Below, piece by piece: positions 1 through 7,165 of a stretch of DNA of 12,822 nucleotides (position 1 is its first letter; each line of letters begins with the position of its first letter). A program made the translations under genes and the position numbers. The DNA comes from DATLFP01 sp035540955 (GTDB taxonomy: Bacteria > Actinomycetota > Acidimicrobiia > Acidimicrobiales > CADCSY01). Where the stretch lies: contig DATLFP010000027.1 in assembly GCA_035540955.1 (NCBI GenBank), positions 1-12,822 on the forward strand. Reading direction: 5' to 3'. The notes under the pieces are model-generated. The model did no database searches. It was not told the origin of the DNA and saw nothing but the letters and a program-made list of their open reading frames with translations.

Positions 1-24
1 CCCGAGTGGCGGGTGGCGAGCGTC

Positions 25-495
25 CTACTCCCGCCGAAGCTCACGGACAACGCCGCCGCTGACCCGGACCAGCTCGGCCGGGGCGACCGGGAAGACGTCG
101 GTCCAGGTGCCGGCGGCCGCCCACACCTCGTCCCACCGCAGGAGGTCCTCGTCGACGTAGACGGCGAGTGCGGTGGCGTGGCCGAGCGGTGGCACCCCGC
201 CGATGGGGAAGCCGGTGGCGGCCCGGACGGCGTCGGCGTCGGCCCGGGTGACGGTGCCACCGGCGCACGCGGCCGACAGCTTCGCCTCGTCGAGCTGGTT
301 GTCGCCGGCGACGAGCGCCATCACCGGTTCGCCGTCGACCAGGAACACGAGCGACTTCACGATCTGGCCGACCTGCACCCCGATGGCGGCGGCGGCGTCG
401 GCGGCCGTCTTCGTCCCCTCGGGGAAGGAGCGGGGCTCGATGGTGATGCCCGCGGCGACGCCGGCGTCGACCACGGCTCGCACGTTCCGGTGCAC
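25..495 (-). CDS. YbaK/EbsC (ProX-type) aminoacyl-tRNA deacylase
   Basis: A stand-alone tRNA-editing protein of 156 aa. Family members hydrolyse mischarged aminoacyl-tRNA, for example Cys-tRNA(Pro) or Ala-tRNA(Pro), in the cytoplasm. The protein is almost entirely one YbaK domain and has the usual family length. The essential Lys is K47 in GQIVKSLVF. The glycine-rich substrate loop is GGVPPLGH at residues 99-106, and GDNQLDEAKL at 64-73 is another typical family stretch. The start is the GTG at 495-493. An in-frame ATG at 522 is cut off from it by a TGA three codons later, so GTG is the first usable start. No Shine-Dalgarno sequence is visible, but a TACCTT hexamer lies 8 nt upstream, which suits a leaderless message. 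The gene is divergent from the Nudix gene across 42 bp. Family assignment is firm; the exact tRNA substrate cannot be read from the sequence. Confidence 0.93.
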   Translation of the reverse strand: MHRNVRAVVDAGVAAGITIEPRSFPEGTKTAADAAAAIGVQVGQIVKSLVFLVDGEPVMALVAGDNQLDEAKLSAACAGGTVTRADADAVRAATGFPIGGVPPLGHATALAVYVDEDLLRWDEVWAAAGTWTDVFPVAPAELVRVSGGVVRELRRE

Positions 496-503
496 GGAGC
501 CGC

Positions 504-509
504 AAGGTA
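504..509 (-). promoter_or_regulatory. Candidate -10 (TACCTT) for the YbaK-type gene
   Basis: Read on the minus strand, TACCTT fits the actinobacterial -10 pattern TANNNT. It ends 8 nt before the GTG start, so transcription would begin at or very near the start codon. No convincing -35 is seen at 16-18 bp. The same 42-bp gap must also hold the promoter of the divergent Nudix gene, where only a weak CAACCT at 525-530 is seen. Confidence 0.45.
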
Positions 510-537
510 CTCACCGCGGCATGGCAACCTGTCACCC

Positions 538-1023
538 GTGCGCCAGTGGCTGGTGGGCAGCGCCCTGATCGAGAGCGACGAGGGCCTCCTGCTCGTCGCC
601 AACCGCCGTCGGGACGGTCGTCTCGACTGGACCCCGCCGGGGGGCGTCATCGACGAGGGCGAAGACGTCATCGCCGGGCTCACCCGCGAGGTCGAGGAGG
701 AGACCGGGTTGCGGGTCACCGCCTGGGAGGGACCCGTGTACCACGTCGACGCCGAGGCGGCCGACGCCGGCTGGCACATGCGGGTGCAGGTGTTCCGGGC
801 CGTCGCGTTCGAGGGCGAGCTGCGGGTGGACGACCCCGACGGGATCGTCGAGGAGGCCCGCTTCGTACCGATCGACGAGTGCAGCACCACGCTGCGATCC
901 ACCTGGGAGCTGATCACCGAACCCGTCGGCGCCTGGCTCACCGAGCGGTGGACCGAGGCCCGCACCTACCGGTACGCACTCAGCGGCGCCACCCGGGCGG
1001 AGATGGTCGTCACGCGGCTGTGA
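538..1023 (+). CDS. Nudix hydrolase
   Basis: A 161-aa cytoplasmic hydrolase of nucleoside diphosphate-linked (X) compounds. A complete Nudix box, GX5EX7REUXEEXGU, occupies residues 36-58. It starts GGVIDEGE and ends REVEEETGL, with all metal-binding Glu residues present. The GTG at 538 is chosen because the conserved strand RQWLVGSALIESDEGLLLVANRR begins right there and the divergent gene occupies the DNA to the left; the frame is open further upstream, but that part is antisense to the YbaK gene. The last four bases overlap the dinB start as GTGA, so the two genes are very probably co-translated. Substrate is not predictable: an oxidised dNTP would suit the partner polymerase, but ADP-ribose or a coenzyme is equally possible. 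Family call is firm; role is inference. Confidence 0.94.
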   Translation: MRQWLVGSALIESDEGLLLVANRRRDGRLDWTPPGGVIDEGEDVIAGLTREVEEETGLRVTAWEGPVYHVDAEAADAGWHMRVQVFRAVAFEGELRVDDPDGIVEEARFVPIDECSTTLRSTWELITEPVGAWLTERWTEARTYRYALSGATRAEMVVTRL

Positions 1024-2261
1024 CCATCCTGCATGTCGACATGGACGCGTTCTTCGTGTCCGTCGAGATGCTCGACAACCCCGACCTGCGAGGCAAGCCG
1101 GTGATCGTCGGCGGGACCGGCGAGCGGGGGGTGGTGGCGGCGGCGTCCTACGAGGCCCGCTTCTACGGCGTGCACAGCGCCATGCCGTCGGTGCGAGCGC
1201 GGCGTCTCTGCCCCCATGCCCTGTTCGTGCGCGGCCGCTACGACCGCTACGAGGAGGTGAGCCGCGCCGTGTTCGCCATCTTCCGCGACATCACCCCGCT
1301 GGTGGAGGGCATCTCGCTCGACGAGGCGTTCCTCGACGTCACCGGGGCGCTGCGGCTCTTCGGCGACGGAAAGGCCATCGGCCACGAGATCCGCCGGCGC
1401 GTGCTCGACGAGCAGGGCTTGACGTGCTCGGTCGGCGTGGCGGCCCGCAAGCTCACCGCCAAGCTGGCGTCGGAGGCGGCCAAGCCGAAGGCGACGGCGG
1501 CCGGCCCCGCGTTCGGCGACGGCGTGAAGGTGGTGGACGAGGCCGACGAGGTCGAGTTCCTCCACGCCCATCCGATCCGGGCGCTGTGGGGTGTGGGACC
1601 GGCGACGGCGACGCGGCTCGAGCGCCTCGCCGTCCGCACCGTTGGCGACCTCGCCGCGCTCCGGGAGGACGCGGTCGTCGCCGCCCTCGGCCAATCGCTC
1701 GGCCGTCACCTCTACGCGCTCGCGTGGGCGCGGGACGAACGGCCGGTGGAGCCGGATCTGAAGCCGAAGTCGGTCGGCCACGAGGAGACCTTCGCCAAGG
1801 ACCTGCACACCGTCGACGCCCTCGACCCCGAGCTCGTGCGCATGGCCGACTCGGTGGGCGCTCGGCTGCGCCGGTCCGGCCTCCAGGGACGCACCGTGCA
1901 GCTCAAGGTGCGGTTCCGCGACTTCGCCACCATCACGCGGTCCGAGACGGTGGCCACCGCGGTCGACGAGGGTGCGCTGATCGCGCGCGTCGCCCGCCGG
2001 CTCCTGCACGAGGTGGACACGTCGCCCGGGGTGCGCCTGCTCGGCGTGAGCGTGAGCCAGCTGGAGGACGCCAGCCGCCGCCAGCTGTCGCTCGACGACG
2101 CGGTGGGCGGATCGTGGGACGAGGTGGCCGGCGCCGTCGAGCGCATCCGGGAGCGGTTCGGCGACTCCTCGATCGTGCCCGCCACGATGACCGGCCGGGG
2201 CACCAAGCGCCGCGGCGAGCAGCAGTGGGGACCCGACCACCCCGGGGAGGGCGCGCCGTGA
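1020..2261 (+). CDS. dinB: DNA polymerase IV (Y-family translesion polymerase DinB)
   Basis: A 413-aa error-prone polymerase that extends primers past damaged bases. The N-terminal catalytic motif HVDMDAFFVSVE carries D7, and the palm motif SLDEAFLDV carries the metal ligands D101 and E102. The steric and fingers region follows (GVVAAASYEARFYGVHSAMP). A helix-hairpin-helix thumb sits at about 185-215 (IRALWGVGPATATRLERL), and a little-finger domain at about 243-350. QLSLDD at 355-360 looks like a beta-clamp binding motif, and about 50 further residues follow it, so it is internal and not at the very C terminus. The GTG start at 1020 overlaps the Nudix stop as GTGA and places the catalytic Asp at the usual residue 7. 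The length is slightly above the 350-aa E. coli enzyme. In actinobacteria such genes are often damage-inducible, but no SOS box is visible ahead of the chain. Confidence 0.97.
   Translation: MTILHVDMDAFFVSVEMLDNPDLRGKPVIVGGTGERGVVAAASYEARFYGVHSAMPSVRARRLCPHALFVRGRYDRYEEVSRAVFAIFRDITPLVEGISLDEAFLDVTGALRLFGDGKAIGHEIRRRVLDEQGLTCSVGVAARKLTAKLASEAAKPKATAAGPAFGDGVKVVDEADEVEFLHAHPIRALWGVGPATATRLERLAVRTVGDLAALREDAVVAALGQSLGRHLYALAWARDERPVEPDLKPKSVGHEETFAKDLHTVDALDPELVRMADSVGARLRRSGLQGRTVQLKVRFRDFATITRSETVATAVDEGALIARVARRLLHEVDTSPGVRLLGVSVSQLEDASRRQLSLDDAVGGSWDEVAGAVERIRERFGDSSIVPATMTGRGTKRRGEQQWGPDHPGEGAP
2244..2250 (+). promoter_or_regulatory. Strong ribosome binding site (GGGGAGG) for the Gfo/Idh gene
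   Basis: GGGGAGG lies inside the 3' end of dinB, 7 nt before the GTG at 2258. It is the best Shine-Dalgarno match in the window and fixes that GTG as the start, in addition to the GTGA overlap with the dinB stop. Confidence 0.7.
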
Positions 2262-3313
2262 TCCGCATCGGCATCATCGGGTGCGGGTTCATCACCCAGC
2301 TCCACTCCCGCGCCCTGCGAGGGCTGATCAAGGCGGGGATGGTCGACGCCGCGGTCGTCGCCACCCACGACCACGACCGGAGCCGGGCCGAGGCGTGCGC
2401 CACCGCGCACGGTGCCGATGTCGTCGACGACGCGGCCGCAGTTCTGGCCGGCGTTGACGCGGTGTGGATCTGCACGCCCACCTCGTCGCACCGCGGTCTG
2501 CTCGAGCAGGCGGCGGCGGCGGGTGTCGCCGTGTTCTGCGAGAAGCCGCTCGCCACGAGCCTGGCCGACGCCGAGGCCATGGCGTCCGCGGCGGGGGCGA
2601 TCCCGAGCCAGGTCGGCCTCGTCCTCCGCACGAGCCCGGCCTACGGCGCCCTTGCCGATCTGATCTACGCCGGCGACCTGGGCCGGCCGATGGCGGTCGT
2701 GTTCCAGGACGACCAGTACCTCCCCAACCAGGGCCAGTACGCGTCGGCGTGGCGGGCCGACGTGACCATCGCCGGGGGCGGCACGCTGCTGGAGCACTCC
2801 ATCCACGACCTCGACGTGCTGCGCTGGCTCCTCGGCGACGCCACCTCGGTGTCGGCCCGGACCGCCAACTTCGCCGGCCACCCCGGCATCGAGGACCTCG
2901 CGGTCGCGTCGATCACCTTCGAGTCGGGAGCGGTCGCCACCCTCACGAGCGTCTGGCACCAGATCCTCTCCCGGCCCTCCACGCGGTCGCTCACCGTGAT
3001 CGGCGAGCGGGGGATCGCGGCGGTCGAGGGCGACGAGTACCGCGGCCCGCTGCGGCTGATCGCCGACTCCGGGAACGTCGAGCGGGTCGTCGAGCACCCG
3101 GCCTGGGTCGGCGACCTGCCCATCCCCGAGCCGTGGACGCGGTACGCCGGCGTCTACGCCCCGCAGGCCCTGTCGTTCCTCACGGCCCTGGCCGAGGGCC
3201 GGCCCCCGGCACCGGGCCTCGACGTCGCCGTGGCCGCCCACCGCCTCGCCGACGCGGTCTACCGGTCGGCGGCGCTGGGGGGAGCGCCGGTCAGTGCTGA
3301 CGGGCCGGCTTGA
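2258..3313 (+). CDS. Gfo/Idh/MocA family NAD(P)-dependent oxidoreductase
   Basis: A 351-aa soluble dehydrogenase-like protein. Family members oxidise or reduce sugars, inositols or related hydroxy compounds with NAD(P). The N-terminal Rossmann domain (about 1-120) starts with IRIGIIGCGFI, a glycine-rich dinucleotide fingerprint. The family hallmark CEKPLAT at 94-100 carries E95-K96-P97, of which Lys is catalytic. The C-terminal alpha/beta domain (about 125-345) has GGGTLLEHSIHDLDVLRWLLG starting at 173, whose H180/H183/D184 region corresponds to the family's catalytic His/Asp segment. The start is GTG at 2258, supported by a strong RBS and a four-base overlap with dinB. Substrate is unknown. 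Its link to DinB and the Nudix protein is only positional. Family assignment is firm. Confidence 0.95.
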   Translation: MIRIGIIGCGFITQLHSRALRGLIKAGMVDAAVVATHDHDRSRAEACATAHGADVVDDAAAVLAGVDAVWICTPTSSHRGLLEQAAAAGVAVFCEKPLATSLADAEAMASAAGAIPSQVGLVLRTSPAYGALADLIYAGDLGRPMAVVFQDDQYLPNQGQYASAWRADVTIAGGGTLLEHSIHDLDVLRWLLGDATSVSARTANFAGHPGIEDLAVASITFESGAVATLTSVWHQILSRPSTRSLTVIGERGIAAVEGDEYRGPLRLIADSGNVERVVEHPAWVGDLPIPEPWTRYAGVYAPQALSFLTALAEGRPPAPGLDVAVAAHRLADAVYRSAALGGAPVSADGPA

Positions 3314-3338
3314 CGGGACGACCTCACCGCTGGATGGG

Positions 3339-3344
3339 TACGCT
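3339..3344 (+). promoter_or_regulatory. Candidate -10 (TACGCT) for the DUF3040 gene, leaderless type
   Basis: TACGCT matches TANNNT and is followed by exactly 6 nt (GGACAC) and the GTG at 3351. A transcript starting at the GTG would be leaderless. The same hexamer with the same 6-nt spacing precedes the ROK gene (8145-8150), and TAGCGT with the same spacing precedes the HNH gene (10482-10487). No -35 is visible at the usual distance. Confidence 0.6.
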
Positions 3345-3350
3345 GGACAC

Positions 3351-3734
3351 GTGCCGCTGTCCGAGGACGAAGAGCGAATCCTCCAGGAGATCGAGCAGCA
3401 GCTCCACGCCACCGACCCCCAGCTGGCGCGGGAGGTGTCCTCGACCACGCTGTACCGCCACGCCGGTCGCAACCTCAAGTGGGCGGCGCTCGGGTTCGTC
3501 GGCGGCCTGGTCTTCATGGTGCTGACCTTCACCACCTCGACCCTGCTCGGCGTGGTCGGCTTCCTCGCCATGCTGGCCTCGGCCATCGGCTTCGAGCGCA
3601 ACCTTCGCAAGATGGGCCGGGCGGGCTGGCAGCAGTGGACCCGGTCGGTGGGCGGCGCCACCGGCATGCGCGACTACCTCAGCAACCACCAGCAGCGGAT
3701 GCGCGACCGCTTCAAGCGCGACGAGGAGCGCTAG
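3351..3734 (+). CDS. DUF3040 family small membrane protein
   Basis: A 127-aa protein of the actinobacterial DUF3040 family; its molecular function is unknown. The N terminus MPLSEDEERILQEIEQQL is the family signature, followed by a cytoplasmic helical part to about residue 41. Two hydrophobic segments follow (about 42-60 and 64-82), then a strongly charged C-terminal tail (RMRDRFKRDEER). No signal peptide is seen; both ends are probably cytoplasmic. The GTG at 3351 is chosen over an upstream in-frame ATG at 3294 because the family signature starts at the GTG, the ATG would overlap the upstream gene, and a TANNNT -10 sits 6 nt before it. Its 3' end overlaps the convergent transglutaminase gene by 23 bp. 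Genes of this family often sit near dinB and the division/wall cluster in actinobacteria (from memory); mraZ is not in this window. Confidence 0.93.
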   Translation: MPLSEDEERILQEIEQQLHATDPQLAREVSSTTLYRHAGRNLKWAALGFVGGLVFMVLTFTTSTLLGVVGFLAMLASAIGFERNLRKMGRAGWQQWTRSVGGATGMRDYLSNHQQRMRDRFKRDEER

Positions 3735-5994
3735 CGGGCCTCGGGTCGACCAGGGCCCGCACCTGGGCCCGGCGATCGAGCTTGCGCCGCACCTGCCGCC
3801 GCACGCCCCGGGCCACGTGCAGGGCGTCGTCGATCGTCTCGTCGTCGAGCTCGGCCTCGTCCTGCGGTGCGTAGCGGGCGACGGTGGTGAGGTCGGCGAG
3901 GCCCGTGAGCAGCTCGGGATCGAGGGCCGCGGCCAGGGACGCCCGCGCCGCGTACTCGGCCGGGGTCTCCGACGGGCGCGGCTGCACGCCGTACCGGGCC
4001 AGCGCCTCGCGGGTCTCGTCCCACGCCACGTCGAGCCGCTTGTTGCCGCGGGCGGCGGTGCGGCGACGGAGCCGGACGAGTGCTCGCACCAGCGCCAGGC
4101 CGCCGACCCAGGCGGCGGGGCCGCCGAGCAGCACGGCCACGGCGACGAGGAGCCGGCGGGGCCAGGGGTTCGGGCGCGGCGCCTCCTCGAAGAGGCCGCC
4201 CTCGCCGCCGCCGAGGTCGGTGAGGTCGGGGAGCGTCGTGGGGGCGCTCGGGTCCTGGGGCGACGGCAGCGTCGTGGTGGTGGGCAGCGTGGTGGCGCTG
4301 TTGGGCTGGCCGGGCACCGCCTGCTCCTCGGCGACGCCGGTGTAGGGCTCGCCGCCGGGGATGCCGCGGCCCGGTGTCGGCTCGAAGGGCACCCACCCGA
4401 ACCCGGCGAGGTAGACCTCGGGCCAGGCGTGGCCGTGGTAGCCCCGCACCGAGTAGTAGCGGTCGGGTCCGAGCTCGCCGGCGGTGAAGCCCACGCCGAC
4501 GCGCGCCGGGAGCCCCACCGCCCGCGCCATCGCCGCGTAGGCACCGGCGAACTGCTCGCAGTAGCCGCGGCGGGTCTCGAAGAGGAAGCGTTGCAGGGCG
4601 TCGTCGCTGTGACCCTGCGGCACGTCGAGGTCGTAGGTGAAGAGCCCGCCGCGGAAGAAGTCCTGCAACCGCTTGGCCCCGTCGTAGGGCGACGTGGCGC
4701 CGGCCACGACGCTGGCCGCCAGACCCCGCACGTTGTCGGGGAACCCGGGAGGGAGGGCGAGGTAGGTCTCGGCGACGGCGGCCGGGATCTCGTCGGGGGC
4801 GCCGGCGAGGAGGCCGGCATCGAGGCGGGGGACCGAGGACGTGACCTCGTAGCGCTGACCGATGGCGTTGTCGGCCTCGGTGAGCAGGCTGTGCGACTCG
4901 GCGTCGTAGCGAGCCGACACGCCGTCGATGGCGACGGGCCGGAAGGCGGCCGGCAGCCAGAACGAGTCGAGGGCGATGATCGCGAACTGCTGGACGACCT
5001 CAGCGCTGGGGCGGGCGTCCTCCGGAACCGCCGAGCCGAGCCGCCCGCCGGCGCTGCCGTAGCGCCGGCTCGACGACCAGATGGTCCCGTCGAAGGTCTC
5101 CAGCGCCGTCAGCCGCCAGTAGCTGCGCTCGGAGGTGCGCACCCTGAACACCTCGGTGGCCGCCTGGTCGACCATCCGGGTCCGGATGTCGACGAGCGGG
5201 CTGACCGTGACCCGCGAGCTGCCCTCGTCCCGATCGCCCGATCGCCACGGGATGACGGCCTGGGCGTCGGCGCCCGGCAGGTTCGGACCGAGGAGCACGG
5301 CGGCCGCCACCGCGAGGCCGCCGAGGGCGGCGCCGGTGCGCACGATGGCTCGGGTCCCCGAGCTCTCGCCCCGCTCCATCCATGCCGGCGACGACACCTG
5401 GCGGTGGGCGCTCGCCGTCAGCCAGAAGGCGAGGAGCGAGCCGAGGAAGAGCCCGGTGCACAGGATCCGGTCGCGAGGGGCGCCGAGGGCGGCGCCGAAC
5501 ACGAACAGGGTCGAGGCCGGCACCATCGCCTCGAAGAGGGCGGCGGCGCGGAAGGCGGCGGTGTCGGCGAGGAACGCGAGGCCCCACACGCCGATCGCGG
5601 CCGCGAGCACGAAGCCGGGAAGCGTGGGCGCCGGCGCCTTGACCTCGCCGAACTGGGTCCAGGCGTCTGCCAGCAGGGTGCGGGCGACATCGAGGGTGTC
5701 GGCGGTGGGGAGGCCGAAGGCGGTGGTGCCGGGCAGGACGATCCACGGCACGACGACGACGAGGCCCACGGTGGCGACGAGCGCGGAAGCGCCCGAGCCC
5801 AGGCCCCGCCGGCGGCAGAGGGCGGCGACGGTGTGGGCGGCGACGGCCGACGCCAGCACCTTCGGCACGATCGAGGCGTCCTCGAACAGGCGCACCAGCC
5901 CGAAGCCGGCAGCGCAGGTGAGCGCGGTGAGCGACACCTCGGCGCCGGCCAGCAGCGGCCGCGCCCGCTCCGGAGTGGTCGCCGTCATCGTCAT
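3712..5994 (-). CDS. Membrane-anchored transglutaminase-like protein (TgpA type, with DUF3488-like, transglutaminase core and DUF4129-like parts)
   Basis: A 760-aa protein, third gene of the MoxR-DUF58-transglutaminase operon. The N-terminal third (about 15-240) holds several membrane segments, for example ALVATVGLVVVVPWIVL at 70-86 and TGLFLGSLLAFWLTASA at 180-196. An outward-facing region of about 270-600 contains the transglutaminase/protease core: C479 in RRGYCEQFAGAYAAMARAVG, H522 in GYHGHAWPEVY, and E538 in GWVPFEPTPG, where many relatives have Asp. A Thr/Pro-rich linker (about 566-592, with TTLPTTTTLP) precedes a last membrane helix at 614-640 and a charged cytoplasmic DUF4129-like tail. 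The ATG at 5994 overlaps the DUF58 stop as ATGA; the longer start at 6036 would intrude 45 bp into DUF58 and was not chosen. Probable role: peptide or protein modification at the envelope; the substrate is unknown. Confidence 0.94.
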   Translation of the reverse strand: MTMTATTPERARPLLAGAEVSLTALTCAAGFGLVRLFEDASIVPKVLASAVAAHTVAALCRRRGLGSGASALVATVGLVVVVPWIVLPGTTAFGLPTADTLDVARTLLADAWTQFGEVKAPAPTLPGFVLAAAIGVWGLAFLADTAAFRAAALFEAMVPASTLFVFGAALGAPRDRILCTGLFLGSLLAFWLTASAHRQVSSPAWMERGESSGTRAIVRTGAALGGLAVAAAVLLGPNLPGADAQAVIPWRSGDRDEGSSRVTVSPLVDIRTRMVDQAATEVFRVRTSERSYWRLTALETFDGTIWSSSRRYGSAGGRLGSAVPEDARPSAEVVQQFAIIALDSFWLPAAFRPVAIDGVSARYDAESHSLLTEADNAIGQRYEVTSSVPRLDAGLLAGAPDEIPAAVAETYLALPPGFPDNVRGLAASVVAGATSPYDGAKRLQDFFRGGLFTYDLDVPQGHSDDALQRFLFETRRGYCEQFAGAYAAMARAVGLPARVGVGFTAGELGPDRYYSVRGYHGHAWPEVYLAGFGWVPFEPTPGRGIPGGEPYTGVAEEQAVPGQPNSATTLPTTTTLPSPQDPSAPTTLPDLTDLGGGEGGLFEEAPRPNPWPRRLLVAVAVLLGGPAAWVGGLALVRALVRLRRRTAARGNKRLDVAWDETREALARYGVQPRPSETPAEYAARASLAAALDPELLTGLADLTTVARYAPQDEAELDDETIDDALHVARGVRRQVRRKLDRRAQVRALVDPRPASAPRRA

Positions 5995-7163
5995 CGGATG
6001 GCGGCGCGGGGTCGGGCGCGGCGGAAGTCGTTCCATACCTGCGCGAACGGTTCGTCGTCGTCGACGAGCAGCTCGCCGGCGGTCACCGCCTCGCGGTCGA
6101 GGCGGCCCACGACGAAGCGCACGATCGTGATGCTCGGATGGCTCAGGCGAAGCCGCTGGACGGCGGGCACGTCGGCGACGGCCCGCCCGCCGAGCATCGC
6201 CACCAGCGCGCCGCCGCTGCCCGCGCGTCGCAGCGCGGTGAGGACAGCCAGCAGCCGCCCCTCCTCCGTGAGCGCGATCGTCGAGAGTCGCTCGAGCAGG
6301 TTCTCGACGTGGGCCCCCCCGGCGCCGAACTGGGTGTCGTCGCCGGCGGTGGTGACGAGGCGCACGAGGAAGTGGCGGCGGGCGCAGGCGAGGATCACGC
6401 TGGCAGCGGCGGACACCGCTCGCTCGAAGGACTCCTCGGAGTGCGAGCCCCGGCGCGAGTCGAGGATGACGGTGGCGCGGCCCTGCCAGGGCATCTCGTC
6501 CTGGCGCACGAGGAGCTCCTGGGACCGCGCGCTCGACTTCCAGTGCACGCGCCGCAGGTCGTCGCCGACGACGTAGGGGCGCAGCGCGTAGAAGTCATCG
6601 CCGTGCGATGCGAGCGCGTTCGGGTGGTCGGCGCCAGCGAGCGGGTCGTCGCCGGTCGTGTGGGGGAGCGGCAGCACGTCGTCGACCGCCGGCCACACGG
6701 TCAGCTCGGTGACGCCGGCCCCCTCGGTCGCCGACGACGCCAACCCGAACGGGTCGCGCACCTCGATGGCCATCGGCCCCACCCGCAGCAACCCCCGTCG
6801 CTCGGTCGGGAGCCGGTAGGCGGCGCGCACCGCTTCGACTCGCCCCAGCGGAGCGAGCACGACCCGGGCGGTCCGGCCCCGTCCGACGGGGTCCCGCAGG
6901 GTGAGCACCGGCGTGCGGCGGTCGCTGCGGTTCCGCACCCGCAGCTCGACCCGGCTCGGCGTTCCTGCGTGGACGCGCGCCGGGTGCAGCTCGCGGGTCA
7001 CCTCGACCCGGAGCCGCAGCGTCGCCACCCGCACGGCGGCGGCCACGACGAGCGCGGAGCCTCCGGCGCCGAGCAGGAACAGCTCGAAGATGCCCAGCAT
7101 CCGGCCGACCACGACGAGGGCCATCGACCCGACGGCGACGCCCCAGCCCGTCGTGGTCAGCAC
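5991..7163 (-). CDS. DUF58 domain protein (VWA-like), partner of MoxR
   Basis: A 390-aa membrane-anchored protein. Two hydrophobic segments lie near the N terminus (about 8-22 and 24-44), followed by a beta-rich part (about 50-160). The DUF58 core follows, with its hallmark from LRPYVVGDDLRRVHWKSSAR at 194-213 through SQELLVRQ. A VWA-like fold continues from TVILDSRRGS at 231-240. DUF58 proteins are encoded with MoxR ATPases and are thought to be their partners or targets; no enzyme activity is established from sequence. The GTG start at 7163 lies 2 bp after the MoxR stop and gives the first hydrophobic segment a proper N terminus; an ATG at residue 14 is a less likely alternative. The stop overlaps the start of the transglutaminase gene by four bases. 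Confidence 0.94.
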   Translation of the reverse strand: MLTTTGWGVAVGSMALVVVGRMLGIFELFLLGAGGSALVVAAAVRVATLRLRVEVTRELHPARVHAGTPSRVELRVRNRSDRRTPVLTLRDPVGRGRTARVVLAPLGRVEAVRAAYRLPTERRGLLRVGPMAIEVRDPFGLASSATEGAGVTELTVWPAVDDVLPLPHTTGDDPLAGADHPNALASHGDDFYALRPYVVGDDLRRVHWKSSARSQELLVRQDEMPWQGRATVILDSRRGSHSEESFERAVSAAASVILACARRHFLVRLVTTAGDDTQFGAGGAHVENLLERLSTIALTEEGRLLAVLTALRRAGSGGALVAMLGGRAVADVPAVQRLRLSHPSITIVRFVVGRLDREAVTAGELLVDDDEPFAQVWNDFRRARPRAAIR

Positions 7164-7165
7164 CG

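Noticed and set aside
496..537. SOS (LexA) box ahead of the Nudix-dinB chain
   Set aside because: I found no GAACNNNNGTTC or similar palindrome in the 42-bp gap.
3310..3315. TTGACG as a -35 box for the DUF3040 gene
   Set aside because: It lies 23 bp from the TACGCT -10, too far for a normal sigma-70-type spacer, and it overlaps the stop codon of the previous gene by chance.
3753..3770. GGGCCC repeated around a 6-nt loop as a terminator between convergent genes
   Set aside because: The 6-bp stem has no T-tract on either side and lies inside the transglutaminase coding region; GGGCCC is common at this GC content.
5995..6036. Longer N terminus for the transglutaminase starting at the ATG at 6036
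   Set aside because: It would overlap DUF58 by 45 bp and adds an Arg/Pro-rich stretch with no family likeness. The ATGA overlap at 5994 is the better start.
3817..6576. A 919-codon open frame on the plus strand antisense to the transglutaminase and DUF58 genes
   Set aside because: It is rich in Arg, Gly, Ala and Pro with no domain pattern, and it lies opposite two clearly real genes. Very high GC makes stops rare in shadow frames.
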